NCBI GenBank assembly: GCA_963734625.1
Contig: CAVTHW010000003.1
Span: 124,001-188,000, forward strand
DNA: 64,000 bases
Source of the DNA: CAVTHW01 sp963734625
GTDB taxonomy: Bacteria > Acidobacteriota > Terriglobia > Bryobacterales > Bryobacteraceae
Reading direction: 5' to 3'
Part shown: positions 55,752 to 64,000 of the stretch, one piece after another
How the letters are laid out: every line of letters starts with the position of its first letter
Position numbering within the stretch: the first letter of the stretch is position 1
The notes under the pieces: generated by a model
The model's database searches: none
What the model was told of the DNA's origin: nothing
Seen by the model: the letters and a program-made list of their open reading frames with translations, nothing else
Made by a program: the position numbers and the translations under genes

Positions 55752-55763
55752 GATCGGTAAGTA
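55748..55763. promoter_or_regulatory. TetR operator site 1
   Basis: TACTGATCGGTAAGTA overlaps the -10 box and the first base of the tetR-like start codon. It matches site 2 (56335-56350) at 14 of 16 positions and is partly palindromic around GATC. Binding here would give autorepression. Confidence 0.65.
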
Positions 55764-56347
55764 TGAAAACGGCCGCGCGGGAAAACATCCGGAATGCCGC
55801 CATCAGCCTGTTCGCCGAGAAAGGCTATGCGGCCACCACCACGCGGGAGATCTGCCAGCGCGCCGGCATCACCAAGCCCGTCCTGTACTATCACTTTGAA
55901 AACAAGGAACGGCTGTACCGGGAACTCGTGATGGACGCCTGCAGCGAGTCCCGCACGCAGCTTCTTCTGGCATCTCAGCGCAAGGGGACCGCGCGGGAGA
56001 AGTTGACCAATGTCCTGACGGCGGACTTTGCCCTGACAATGCGCGCGCCGAAGCTCTCGATGATGTTCCTGCGCATGGTGTTTCCCACCGGGGAAAGCGA
56101 GCCGGGGATCAACTCCGTGCAGATGGCGGTTGAGTGGGTGCGCTTGATCGAAGGCGTGGTGGCCGAGGGGATCCGCCAGGGCGAATTGCGAGGCCGGCCG
56201 CGGGAGGTGGCGGAGTCTTTTATGGGAATCCATTTAATCTATTCGATGTCGTACGTCCTGACAGGCGCCCCCAAACTGGACCGGAACCTGGCGCGGCGCG
56301 TGGTGGATCTTTTGGTCGACGGATGCATGAATCATACCGATCGGTAG
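55763..56347 (+). CDS. TetR-family regulator of the efflux operon
   Basis: This 194-residue repressor has the N-terminal helix-turn-helix (RENIRNAAISLFAEKGYAAT, TREICQRAGITKPVLYYHFE) and a helical ligand domain (MSMMFLRMVFPTGESEPG-like middle, AESFMGIHLIYSMSYVLTGA). Directly downstream is a complete TolC/MFP/RND operon, so it probably senses a toxic compound and derepresses efflux. Its promoter makes an almost leaderless mRNA. The final codons (His-Thr-Asp-Arg-stop) are themselves operator site 2. Confidence 0.92.
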   Translation: MKTAARENIRNAAISLFAEKGYAATTTREICQRAGITKPVLYYHFENKERLYRELVMDACSESRTQLLLASQRKGTAREKLTNVLTADFALTMRAPKLSMMFLRMVFPTGESEPGINSVQMAVEWVRLIEGVVAEGIRQGELRGRPREVAESFMGIHLIYSMSYVLTGAPKLDRNLARRVVDLLVDGCMNHTDR

Positions 56348-56350
56348 GTA
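56335..56350. promoter_or_regulatory. TetR operator site 2, written into the tetR stop region
   Basis: TACCGATCGGTAGGTA contains the perfect 12-bp palindrome TACCGATCGGTA and spans the last codons and stop (TAG 56345-56347) of the regulator, eight bases before the tolC-like start. It differs from site 1 at only two positions. It may block transcription of the efflux genes or a second, internal start. Confidence 0.65.
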
Positions 56351-56357
56351 AAGCTAA

Positions 56358-57689
56358 ATGAGAATCTGGATTCTTTTAGTTGTCGCGTTTTGTTTTCCGG
56401 CGGCAGGGCAAACGCCGCCCGAAAAGGCCGCCTTGACCCTCGAAGAGGCGGTGAAGATCGCCCTCGACCGCTATCCCGATGTGGAAAAGGCCCGGGCCTC
56501 CGCGGATATTCTCAAGGGAAAGATCAGGGAGGTCCGGTCTCAGGCGCTCCCGCAGGTCACCATCAACGTTAACGGCAATCGCTCCCGCGACCCCAGTTTT
56601 CTCAATGCCACGGCTTTCGACAACTTCCCCCCTGAACTGCGGGACGCCATGAATCCGGTCGCCAGCAACATGTTCGGCTACTCCCTGAACGTCAGCCAGC
56701 CGCTCTACACGGCAGGCAAGGTGGGCACGGCGCTGAAGCTGGCTTCGGTGGAATCGGAGGGCGCCTTGGCCGACGTGGACCGCGCCCAGCAGGATCTCTC
56801 GCGGGAAGTTGTCAAGGCCTACTACGGACTGATGTGGGCCCAGCGTTACAGGACCCTTGTGGCGGAAACCCAGGAACAGCGGAAGCTGCATGCCGAGATG
56901 GCGCGCACCCGGTTCAAGAACGGCGTCGCCACCGAGGTGGATGCGCTGCGCTCCGAAGTGGCCGTGTCCAACGGTGCGCCCGACCTGGTGCGGGCCGACA
57001 ACGCCATCCGGCAGGCGCGCGCCCTGCTTAACTTTTACCTGGTCCGCTCCCTCGATTTCCCAACCGAAGTCACGGGCGACTTCCAGGACCGGACCTGGGA
57101 CCAGTGGGATCTGGATGCGCTGATGCAGGAGGCTGCGCGCCGCAGACCTGAACTGGCCCGGCTGCGAATCGCTGAGCGCAGCGCCGCCGTCCAGTTGGAT
57201 CTGGCCAAGGCGGAGAACCGCCTGCGAATGGACACCAATGCCGCTTATGGGGTCTCCGCCCGCAAGCCGGCGAACTTCTTCAACTCGCTTTTTGTCAGTT
57301 GGCGGTTCGGCGTGACCCTTTCGCTGCCGGTTTTCGACGGGTACAAGCGGAGCGGCCTGGTCTACCAGGCCACGGCCAGCCAGCGCGCGGCGCGTCTGGA
57401 GCGGGAGAAGGTCGGGCAACAGGTACGCCTCGGGCTCCAGCAGGGGTTGGACGAAATGAAGGCGGCGGCGGAGACCATTGCCGCGGCCCGGAGCAACATC
57501 CAGCAGGCCGACCGGGTGCTCAGCATGACTCAGGACAACTATAAGTACGGCGCCGCCACAACGCTGGACATCCTGGACGCGCAAACGGCGCTTTCCGTGG
57601 CCAGGAATAACCTGCTGCGCGGCCTGTATGACTGCTCGGTCGCCCGCGCGAATCTGCTCTGGACAGCCGGGCGAAGCCCGTGGGAGTAA
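56358..57689 (+). CDS. TolC-family outer-membrane efflux protein
   Basis: This 443-residue trimeric channel subunit has a signal peptide (WILLVVAFCFPAAG) and two internally related halves rich in coiled coil (LEEAVKIALDRYPDVEKARA; LDEMKAAAETIAAARSNIQQ). It ends with YKYGAATTLDILDAQTALSV, the typical closing motif. It forms the outer-membrane exit of the RND pump encoded just downstream. It starts 10 bp after the regulator's stop, beside operator 2. Confidence 0.94.
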   Translation: MRIWILLVVAFCFPAAGQTPPEKAALTLEEAVKIALDRYPDVEKARASADILKGKIREVRSQALPQVTINVNGNRSRDPSFLNATAFDNFPPELRDAMNPVASNMFGYSLNVSQPLYTAGKVGTALKLASVESEGALADVDRAQQDLSREVVKAYYGLMWAQRYRTLVAETQEQRKLHAEMARTRFKNGVATEVDALRSEVAVSNGAPDLVRADNAIRQARALLNFYLVRSLDFPTEVTGDFQDRTWDQWDLDALMQEAARRRPELARLRIAERSAAVQLDLAKAENRLRMDTNAAYGVSARKPANFFNSLFVSWRFGVTLSLPVFDGYKRSGLVYQATASQRAARLEREKVGQQVRLGLQQGLDEMKAAAETIAAARSNIQQADRVLSMTQDNYKYGAATTLDILDAQTALSVARNNLLRGLYDCSVARANLLWTAGRSPWE

Positions 57690-57694
57690 GGAAA

Positions 57695-58831
57695 ATGACG
57701 AGACTTCAAACCGCACTGATCATGATCCTGGCCGCGGCGGTTATGCTGGCGGCAGGCTGCAAGAAGAAGGAAACCGAGGCCAGCGCGCCCACCGCCGCGC
57801 CGCCCGTTCCCGTTAGCGTGATCGAGGTTCGGACTGAGCCTTTGCCTCTGACGATTGCCGTCACCGGAACCTTGGTCTCCAACGCCCGGGTGGATGTGAA
57901 GGCCGAGATTATCGGCCGTCTGTTAAGGTTCCCCAAGGAAGAGGGCGATTCGGTTGCGGCCGGCGAAGCGGTCGCCTGGGTGGACCCGGAGAATTATCAA
58001 CTCGCGGTCCGCCAGGCCCAAGCCGCCGTGCAGGTGGCTGAGGCCGGACTGGAAAGGACGCGCGTCATGGCGGCACACAACCAGAGTGAACTGGAGCGCG
58101 CCCGGAACCTCATCAAATCGGGCGGCATCACCGACAAGGACCTGCGCGCCGCCGAAATGGCGCAGCAGGATGCGCAGGCGCAGGTGCAACTGGGGCAAGC
58201 TCAGATCGATCAGGCGCGCGCGGCCCTGGCCGTGGCCCAGAAGAAGTTGAAGGACACCACCATCGTCTCGCCTGTCGCGGGCGCGATCGAGAAGAAGTAC
58301 ATCAATTCCGGCGCCTATGTCGAGGCCCCGACCATGGTCTTCACAGTTGTCGACAACCAGCGGCTGGAACTGGATAGCCCGGTGCCATCCGCCCAGCTCG
58401 GTCAAATCAAATCCGGCCAGAAAGCTACATTCCGGGTCAGCAGCTTCCCTGGGGTGATTTTCAACGGGCAGGTGATTGAAGTCAATCCGGCAGTGGACGC
58501 GTTGACCAGATCCGCCAAAGTGCGCATCAGCGTCGACAACAGCAGCCGGCGGCTCAAGACGGGCATGTTCGCGGAGGGCGAGATCATGGCCGGCGTCGCG
58601 CAGAGCGCCATAGTCGTTCCGGCGGCGGCAATCTACCGCGCCGAGGGGACCACCTCTGGCGCCTACGTGTTTGTCGCGGAGAGCAACAAAGCCGTCCGCC
58701 GCAACGTGAAGATCGGCCGCGAAACTGACTCCAAACTGGAGATCACCGATGGGCTCAAGCCCGGCGATCTGCTGGTTGCGCAGCAGAGGATAGAACTGGC
58801 CGATGGCGTCCGCGTAGAACCGGGAAAGTAG
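57695..58831 (+). CDS. RND efflux membrane-fusion lipoprotein (AcrA-like)
   Basis: This 378-residue periplasmic adaptor has a lipoprotein signal (AAAVMLAAGCKKK, lipidated Cys22), barrel-sandwich halves (ARVDVKAEIIGRLLRFPKEE; TTIVSPVAGAIEKKYINSGA), an alpha hairpin and a beta barrel (QKATFRVSSFPGVIFNGQVI). I place the start at the ATG after TAAGGA, five bases past the TolC stop. The alternative upstream GTG would lengthen the N-terminus without a lipobox benefit. Together with TolC and RND it forms a tripartite pump. Confidence 0.93.
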   Translation: MTRLQTALIMILAAAVMLAAGCKKKETEASAPTAAPPVPVSVIEVRTEPLPLTIAVTGTLVSNARVDVKAEIIGRLLRFPKEEGDSVAAGEAVAWVDPENYQLAVRQAQAAVQVAEAGLERTRVMAAHNQSELERARNLIKSGGITDKDLRAAEMAQQDAQAQVQLGQAQIDQARAALAVAQKKLKDTTIVSPVAGAIEKKYINSGAYVEAPTMVFTVVDNQRLELDSPVPSAQLGQIKSGQKATFRVSSFPGVIFNGQVIEVNPAVDALTRSAKVRISVDNSSRRLKTGMFAEGEIMAGVAQSAIVVPAAAIYRAEGTTSGAYVFVAESNKAVRRNVKIGRETDSKLEITDGLKPGDLLVAQQRIELADGVRVEPGK

Positions 58832-58837
58832 GGTTCC

Positions 58838-61800
58838 ATGTTTCTGAGCGATCTTTCCATTAAACAGCCGGTGCTGGCCACGATGTTGGCCGTCACCCTG
58901 GTGGTTTTAGGCATTTACTCCTACCGCGAGTTGAGTGTGGACCTGATGCCCAACGTGGAACTGCCGGTTCTTACGGTCCAGACGACCTACCCCGGCGCGG
59001 CTCCCGAGACCGTCGAGCGGGAGGTCACCAAGCGCATCGAGGAAGCGCTGAATACGATTCCCGGATTGCGCCACATCACCTCCACGACGACCGAGGGGCT
59101 GTCCCTCGTGGTCGTCGAATTCCGGCTGGGCGTCAGCATCACCACGGCGCAGCAGGACGCGCAGGCCAAGATCAACGCTATCCAAGCTGATTTCCCGACG
59201 GACATGGAGGCGCCCATTATCCAGCGGCTGGACATCGGTGCCATGCCGGTGGTGTCGGTGGCGGTCGAAAGCAGTTCGACCGACATCAAGACGCTCTCTT
59301 CGCTGGCTGAAAAGACCCTCAAGAAGCGCCTGGAAAACGTGGCCGGCGTGGGCCAGGTGACTTTGGTCGGACTCGCCCGCCGCGAGGTTCAGGTGTTCGT
59401 GAACAAGGAGAAGCTGAAGGCCCTCGGGCTGACCTTCGCCGAGGTGGCCGGTTCTCTCCAGCGTGAGAACCTGGAGCTTCCCGCCGGGAAATTGGAGCAG
59501 GGCGAGAACGAGCCGCTGGTGCGGGTCGCCGGCAAGTTCGTCTCCGTGGATGAGTTCAAGAACCTGATTGTAGCTGTCCGCAACGGCCGGCCGATTCTTC
59601 TCTCCGAAGTGGCGCGAATTGTAGACGGCATCGAGGATCGCCGCAGCTCCGCCCTCATCGACGACCGGCCGGCGCTGGCCATGGATATCGTGAAGCAATC
59701 CGGGGCTAACACGGTCGAGGTGGCCGACGGTGTCAAGGGCGTGGTCGGCTTGCTTAACGCCGAATTGCCCCCGCACATCCGCCTGCGCGTGGTCACGGAT
59801 AGATCGAAATTCATTCGGGACTCGGTCGAGGACGTTCAGACCACGCTGTTGCTGGGCGGCCTGCTGACGATATTCATCGTTTTCATATTTCTGAATAGCT
59901 GGCGAAGCACGGTCATCACCGGCCTGGCTCTGCCGGTGTCGGTGATCAGTACCTTCATCGTCATGCGCGCCCTGGGCTTCACCCTGAACATCCTGACCCT
60001 CATGGGCCTGTCGCTGGCCATCGGGCTGCTGATCGACGACGCCATCGTGGTGCGCGAGAACATCGTCCGCCACATGCACGCCGGCGCGGACCACTTCACC
60101 GCGGCCCGCGAGGCCACCGCCGAAATCGGCCTGGCGGTCATGTCCACCACGTTCTGCATCATCGCGGTCTTCGTGCCGGTGGCCTTCATGGGCGGCATTA
60201 TGGGGCGGTTCTTTTACCAGTTCGGAATCACCGTGGGTTTCGCCGTTCTGGTTTCCCTGTACGTCAGCTTCACCCTGGACCCCATGCTTTCTTCGCGCTG
60301 GTATGATCCCGCGGCCGATCCGAAGGTGCCCAGGAAGTGGTTCGGGCGCCAGCTCAACAAGCTGAACGAGCAAGTCGACCGCCTGCGCAACGTGCTGGCA
60401 GCGGCGCTCGATTGGTCGCTTTCGCACCGCTGGGCGGTGGTCGCAATCGGCACGGTGGCCGTGCTGTCGAGCTTTTCCTTGTTCGGCAAGCTGGGCTCGA
60501 CCTTTATGCCGGCCTCCGACCAGGGCTCGTTCATGGTGACTTACAAAGCGCAGCCGGGCATCAGCTTGCAGCGCTCGGAGGAGATTGCCCGGACGCTCAT
60601 CGCCGAGGTTCGCAGCGATCCGGGTGTGGACTACACCTACACCACCGTGGGCGGCACCAGCGGCCAGGCGCTAAGCCAGGGGACGATGTACGTGAGGCTG
60701 AAGGATCCCGCGACCAGGCGCTACTATTTGGCGATCATGGCGGATCTGCGCCAGCGCCTGAAACGCTATCCGGCCCTGCGCACGGCGGTCAGCATGGAGT
60801 CCATGGGCGGCGCCGAGGCGCCGATCCAGGTCAGCCTCCGCGGCGACGACCTGAACCAGCTTCGCGGGTATGGAGTCCGTCTGCTGAACATCGTGAAGCA
60901 GACGCCCGGCGCGGCGGACGTGGATACCAGCGAGGAGGATCCGCGCCCCGAGTTCCGCGTACGCGTGGACCGCCAGAAAGCGGGGGATCTGGGCCTCGAC
61001 CTGGGCACCGTGGCCACCACCGTCCGCGGTCTGGTCGCCGGTCAGGTTGTCTCCCAATTCCAGGACCCAGACGGCGACACTTACGATGTGCGGTTGCGGG
61101 TCGAGCCCTCACAGCGCGCCCGCAGCGGAGACCTGCTGGAGCTCGATCTTCCCGGCCAGCTCGGACGGACGCTCGTGCCCCTGTCTCAGGTGGCCTCGAT
61201 CGACACCGGCTCCGCGCCTTCCAACATCCGCCGCCTAGACCTGATGCGCGAGATCCGCGTCGAAGCCAACACTCAGGGCCGCTCCCTCGGTGAAGTCGTC
61301 AACGACATCAAACAGCGGTCGACGGCGCTGAACCTCCCTCCCGGTTACGGCATCCTTTACACCGGCCAGGCGGAGGAAATGAACGAGAGCTTCGGATACG
61401 TGGGCCAGGCGCTGATTCTGGCGATCGTGCTGATCTACGCCATTCTGGCGTCGCAATTCCGGAGTTTCATGCAGCCCTTCGCCATCATGCTCTCCCTCCC
61501 GCTGTCCCTGTTGGGAGTGGCCGGTATGCTCTACCTGGTGAAGGACACCCTGAACATGATGTCCATGATCGGCGTGATCCTGCTGATGGGCCTGGTTACC
61601 AAGAACGCCATCCTTTTGGTGGACTTCACCAACGTGCAAAGGAGGGCCGGAGCGAACCGCCGGGAGGCCCTGATCGAAGCCGCGCGGGTGAGGCTGCGTC
61701 CTATTCTAATGACCACCCTGGCGATGATCTTCGGGATGCTGCCGCTGGTGTTCGAACTCGGCGCCGGCGCGGAATTCCGCGCTCCGATGGCCCGCGCCGT

Positions 61801-61960
61801 GGTCGGCGGCCTGATCACCTCGACCCTGCTCACCCTGCTCGTCGTCCCGGTCGTCTACACCTACCTGGACGACCTGGGCAACGGATTCGCCCGCTGGTGG
61901 CACCGCCGCACCCCAGCCCACGCCCGCCTCGACAACCACGTTTCGGAGGTGGTGGAATAG
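58838..61960 (+). CDS. RND multidrug transporter (AcrB/MexB-like)
   Basis: This 1040-residue proton-driven pump is full length, with twelve membrane segments and the two periplasmic porter/docking loops. The first helix (MLAVTLVVLGIYSYRELSVD) and PNVELPVLTVQTTYPGAAPE are characteristic. The proton-relay Asp pair is present in IGLLIDDAIVVRENI, and GLVTKNAILLVDF gives the TM10 Lys. It exports hydrophobic compounds from the inner membrane outer leaflet. It begins six bases after the fusion-protein stop. Confidence 0.96.
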   Translation: MFLSDLSIKQPVLATMLAVTLVVLGIYSYRELSVDLMPNVELPVLTVQTTYPGAAPETVEREVTKRIEEALNTIPGLRHITSTTTEGLSLVVVEFRLGVSITTAQQDAQAKINAIQADFPTDMEAPIIQRLDIGAMPVVSVAVESSSTDIKTLSSLAEKTLKKRLENVAGVGQVTLVGLARREVQVFVNKEKLKALGLTFAEVAGSLQRENLELPAGKLEQGENEPLVRVAGKFVSVDEFKNLIVAVRNGRPILLSEVARIVDGIEDRRSSALIDDRPALAMDIVKQSGANTVEVADGVKGVVGLLNAELPPHIRLRVVTDRSKFIRDSVEDVQTTLLLGGLLTIFIVFIFLNSWRSTVITGLALPVSVISTFIVMRALGFTLNILTLMGLSLAIGLLIDDAIVVRENIVRHMHAGADHFTAAREATAEIGLAVMSTTFCIIAVFVPVAFMGGIMGRFFYQFGITVGFAVLVSLYVSFTLDPMLSSRWYDPAADPKVPRKWFGRQLNKLNEQVDRLRNVLAAALDWSLSHRWAVVAIGTVAVLSSFSLFGKLGSTFMPASDQGSFMVTYKAQPGISLQRSEEIARTLIAEVRSDPGVDYTYTTVGGTSGQALSQGTMYVRLKDPATRRYYLAIMADLRQRLKRYPALRTAVSMESMGGAEAPIQVSLRGDDLNQLRGYGVRLLNIVKQTPGAADVDTSEEDPRPEFRVRVDRQKAGDLGLDLGTVATTVRGLVAGQVVSQFQDPDGDTYDVRLRVEPSQRARSGDLLELDLPGQLGRTLVPLSQVASIDTGSAPSNIRRLDLMREIRVEANTQGRSLGEVVNDIKQRSTALNLPPGYGILYTGQAEEMNESFGYVGQALILAIVLIYAILASQFRSFMQPFAIMLSLPLSLLGVAGMLYLVKDTLNMMSMIGVILLMGLVTKNAILLVDFTNVQRRAGANRREALIEAARVRLRPILMTTLAMIFGMLPLVFELGAGAEFRAPMARAVVGGLITSTLLTLLVVPVVYTYLDDLGNGFARWWHRRTPAHARLDNHVSEVVE

Positions 61961-61963
61961 GCT

Positions 61964-62317
61964 ATGGCGAGCGAGCGGCCTGAGTTGTTCAAGACCCCAT
62001 CCGCTGCCGATCCGCTGCTGGCCGAGATCGTGCGCCGCTTGATCCGCGTCTATCGGCCCGAGCGGATCTACCTTTTTGGCTCGACGGCACGCGGGGATGC
62101 TGGTCCGGACAGCGACTACGACCTCATGATCGTCGTGCCCGATGATTCCCCGGCCGTACTGAAGAGTTCGGACCTTGGCTATGCGGCCGTTGAGGGACTG
62201 CCACGAAGCGGCGATTTTTTGGTTTGGAGCCGGGACCGTTTCGAGAGTCGGTTGCATCTTCTAGCGTCTCTGCCTTCCACCGTAGTCCGCGAAGGAAAGC
62301 TCCTTTATGCAGCCTGA
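61964..62317 (+). CDS. MNT-type nucleotidyltransferase domain protein (HEPN partner lost)
   Basis: This 117-residue minimal nucleotidyltransferase has the catalytic motif IYLFGSTARGDAGPDSDYDL (Gly39, Ser40; Asp51 and Asp53). In MNT-HEPN pairs the MNT is an antitoxin that AMPylates the HEPN ribonuclease. The second gene normally starts by overlapping this one, and here an ATG at 62307 does exactly that. Its frame is cut off after about ten codons. The protein is complete and may be an orphan antitoxin. It follows the RND gene by three bases and may be transcribed with it. Confidence 0.9.
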   Translation: MASERPELFKTPSAADPLLAEIVRRLIRVYRPERIYLFGSTARGDAGPDSDYDLMIVVPDDSPAVLKSSDLGYAAVEGLPRSGDFLVWSRDRFESRLHLLASLPSTVVREGKLLYAA

Positions 62318-62462
62318 TCCGATTCGCGCGGCCGAGATTCTGCCTGTTTTTGTGGGGCGGGCAATCCTGCCCGCAGCCGGCCTTCCGGCCGGCCGGACCC
62401 GCTGGAAAGTGGGTCCGCCGCACTACACCAGACTTCGTGCCGCCTTCAGCGCTGCCGCGTAG
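62307..62462 (+). pseudogene. Truncated HEPN-domain gene remnant
   Basis: The ATG overlaps the MNT gene by 11 bp and begins MQPDPIRAAE, the usual opening of small HEPN toxins. After about ten residues it runs into a set of GC-rich hairpins and reads nonsense (LPVFVGRAILPAAGLPAGR) to a stop at 62460. The fold is therefore gone and no toxin can be made from it. Confidence 0.6.
62357..62417. repeat. Triple-hairpin (REP-like) element at the broken HEPN gene
   Basis: Three successive hairpins are seen: GCGGGCA/TGCCCGC (62357-62374, 4-base loop), GCCGG/CCGGC (62376-62389), and CGGACCC/GGGTCCG (62394-62417). They fill the space between the MNT gene and the thiol peroxidase stop. The element looks like a dispersed palindromic unit. 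Its boundary with the HEPN start suggests insertion with deletion. Confidence 0.55.
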
Positions 62463-62932
62463 TCCGGCGGGTCAGTAACCTCGTTGACGTACTCCACGTG
62501 GCGGATGACGTTGTTCTGGTCCACCACGAAGATGGCGCGGCACTCGATCCGAAGATCCTTGATCAGGGTGCCGTAGCTGGCCCCGAAAGTGCCGTCCCTG
62601 TGGTCGGAGAGCATCTTGACCCGGTCCACCGCGAATGCGTCGCACCAGCGCTTCTGAGCGAAGGGAAGGTCCATGCTCACCGTGAACACGTCGATGCCCG
62701 GCATCTTCGTCAGTTCGTCGTTGAAGCGCTTGGTCTGGGCATCGCAGACCGGCGTATCGAGTGAAGGCACCACGCTGAAAATCCGCACCGACTTGCCGGT
62801 CTTTTCCAGATCGACCGGGCTCAGCGTCATGTCCACTACCTTGAAATCCGGAGCCTTGTCGCCCGGCTTCAGCTCCGGTCCGATCAGCGTCAGGGGATTC
62901 CCTTTCAACGTGGCTGCTGCTGCTCTCTCCAT
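62423..62932 (-). CDS. tpx: Thiol peroxidase (Tpx, atypical 2-Cys peroxiredoxin)
   Basis: This 169-residue enzyme reduces hydrogen and alkyl peroxides using thioredoxin. The peroxidatic Cys63 is in VVPSLDTPVCDAQTKRFND and the resolving Cys97 in SMDLPFAQKRWCDAF, the Tpx spacing. GDKAPDF and the C-terminal YVNEVTDPPDYAAAL are conserved. The ATG at 62932 follows GGAGGAAAA. The 3' end lies within the repeat/HEPN remnant region of the other strand. A single intact stand-alone gene. Confidence 0.95.
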   Translation of the reverse strand: MERAAAATLKGNPLTLIGPELKPGDKAPDFKVVDMTLSPVDLEKTGKSVRIFSVVPSLDTPVCDAQTKRFNDELTKMPGIDVFTVSMDLPFAQKRWCDAFAVDRVKMLSDHRDGTFGASYGTLIKDLRIECRAIFVVDQNNVIRHVEYVNEVTDPPDYAAALKAARSLV

Positions 62933-62988
62933 TTTTCCTCCTCGATTCGAGTACTGGTCTGCGCCCATTCTAGCAGCTTGACGAATTC

Positions 62989-64000
62989 CTACTCGTACCG
63001 CAGCGCCTGGATCGGATCCACTCGCGCGGCCTTCATCGCGGGGTAAATCCCGAACGCCACGCCGACCACCACCGACACCCCAAACGCAATCAGGATCGCC
63101 GTCGACGTAACGATGGTCCGCCATTCGGCCACCTGGGCGACGAGCGTCGCGAGGCCGAATCCCAAGGCGATTCCCATCAGCCCGCCCACCACCGAGATCA
63201 TGACCGATTCGATCAGAAACTGGCGCACGATGTCGGTCCGGCGAGCGCCGATCGAGCGCCGGATGCCGATCTCCTTGGTCCTCTCCAGCACCGTCGCCAG
63301 CACGATGTTCATGATCCCGATGCCGCCCACCAGCAGCGAGATGGCCGCGATCGCCACCATCACGTAAGTGAAGATCGTTTGCGTTCGCTTCTGCTGCGCC
63401 AGCAGCGCCGCCGGAATCGTCACCACGAAATCCTGGGTGTCGCGGTGCGTGGAATTCAGAACGGCCGTTACGATCTTGGCCACCTCGATGCTGTCGGCGC
63501 CGGCCTTCAGCCGCAGATCGATGCCGTCCAGTTCGTCCTTCAGCGAACTGCCGGTGTCGTAGAAGCGGTATTGAAACGTATTGAACGGGATGTAGATGGC
63601 GTTGTTCAGATCGACCGTCCTCGCCGCCGTGCTGCTCTCGCCGCCGCTGAGCCGCTCGCCCAGAACGCCCACCACTTCCAGCCACGTGTCGTTCACCTTG
63701 ATGTACTTGCCCGCGGCGCTCCCGAAGCCGAGCAGGTTCACCTTGGCGGACTCGCCCAGCACGCACACCGCGGCGCTGGCGGCGTCCTGCTCGGGCCCAA
63801 AGAACCGGCCCTCGGCGGTGCGCAGGTTGTGGATCGCGGCGTAAGCCGGCCGCACTCCGTAGAGCTCCGGGACATCGCGCGAGGGCTTCGGCAGAACCCG
63901 CGTAGGATGCAGCGTCCGCCGCGCCGAGCTCACCTCCAGCGCCTCGATATTGGCCTCGATGATGCGCAAATCGCGCTCGGTCAGCCCCATCGAGCTCTTG
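62989..64000 (-). CDS. MacB-like ABC transporter permease, partial at right edge
   Basis: The 337 visible residues are the C-terminal part of a MacB-like permease: most of the periplasmic core (FFGPEQDAASAAVCVLGESA) and the FtsX domain (ISLLVGGIGIMNIVLATVLE, RTKEIGIRRSIGARRTDIVR, VVGGLMGIALGFGLATLV, VVVGVAFGIYPAMKAARVDP, ending ALRYE). The N-terminal helix and start are outside the window. Motor-to-permease coupling residues look normal. Its ATPase partner, usually upstream, would also be outside. Confidence 0.92.
   Translation of the reverse strand, partial: KSSMGLTERDLRIIEANIEALEVSSARRTLHPTRVLPKPSRDVPELYGVRPAYAAIHNLRTAEGRFFGPEQDAASAAVCVLGESAKVNLLGFGSAAGKYIKVNDTWLEVVGVLGERLSGGESSTAARTVDLNNAIYIPFNTFQYRFYDTGSSLKDELDGIDLRLKAGADSIEVAKIVTAVLNSTHRDTQDFVVTIPAALLAQQKRTQTIFTYVMVAIAAISLLVGGIGIMNIVLATVLERTKEIGIRRSIGARRTDIVRQFLIESVMISVVGGLMGIALGFGLATLVAQVAEWRTIVTSTAILIAFGVSVVVGVAFGIYPAMKAARVDPIQALRYE

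Noticed and set aside
56376..57716. A 446-codon frame antisense to the TolC-like gene
   Set aside because: Composition typical of an antisense shadow; the plus-strand gene has full family motifs.
58907..60427. A 506-codon frame antisense to the RND transporter gene
   Set aside because: His, Arg and Gln-rich shadow opposite a complete AcrB-like protein; no independent evidence of coding.
62423..63766. A long minus-strand frame spanning thiol peroxidase and the MacB-like permease
   Set aside because: Only the part from 62932 downward encodes Tpx, with its own ATG and ribosome-binding site. The upstream part is out of frame with the permease and Gly/Arg-rich.

Overview
The window is GC-rich, densely coded DNA from what looks like a soil-type Acidobacteriota, probably of the Bryobacterales/Solibacter kind. 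That placement is inferred from gene content, not from a marker gene. The indicators are MacB-like permeases without partners, carboxypeptidase-regulatory-domain secreted proteins, an SBBP-repeat protein, an S46 dipeptidyl-peptidase, a VWFA-type secreted protein, DUF4139 and LolA-like proteins, and a large exopolysaccharide (EPS) locus. I see no rRNA, tRNA or CRISPR array.

Layout. (1) 1-5087, minus strand: a P22-like virion module (small upstream protein, large terminase, portal-like, scaffold-like, coat, two small proteins) running off the left edge. (2) 5.4-11.5 kb: a TonB-like gene facing an AlkD-like glycosylase gene, then a GntR (YtrA type)/ABC ATPase/ABC permease/secreted protein operon in which the permease carries a C-terminal beta-propeller. 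(3) 11.5-19.7 kb: pyrF-alaS, a GDP-mannose dehydratase, and a minus-strand HlyD plus two MacB-like permeases without an ATPase. (4) 20.0-34.9 kb: the EPS locus, with a FecR-like protein, NusG-like antiterminator, ribbon-helix-helix protein, Wza-like exporter, Wzc-like tyrosine kinase, SBBP/propeller surface protein, two Wzy/WaaL-like proteins, a GT4-WecG fusion and a priming sugar-phosphate transferase. (5) 34.8-42.2 kb, minus strand: DUF4139, a small membrane protein, LolA-like, acyltransferase, response regulator, histidine kinase, STAS, NuoI. (6) 42.3-55.6 kb: outer-membrane barrel, rubrerythrin, S46 peptidase, lipA, a TIM-barrel protein, aconitase, a hydrolase, a VWA protein and two tandem paralogous membrane coiled-coil proteins. 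(7) 55.7-64 kb: a TetR/TolC/MFP/RND efflux operon with two matching operators, a lone MNT nucleotidyltransferase whose HEPN partner is cut off by a triple-hairpin element, thiol peroxidase, and a MacB-like permease running off the right edge.

A striking property of the sequence is about sixteen single-base frameshifts in eleven genes, nearly all best explained by one EXTRA base. They lie between 5.7 and 39.6 kb; I find none from 40 to 64 kb. Reading frames and protein families continue cleanly on both sides of each. I therefore annotate these as single genes with indels. Consensus sequencing error is the simplest explanation, but real decay of envelope genes is not excluded.

The best candidates for something new are the permease-propeller fusion under its palindromic GntR operator, the GT4-WecG fusion that could let two proteins build a trisaccharide repeat, the tandem coiled-coil paralogs, and the repeat element that appears to have removed a HEPN toxin.
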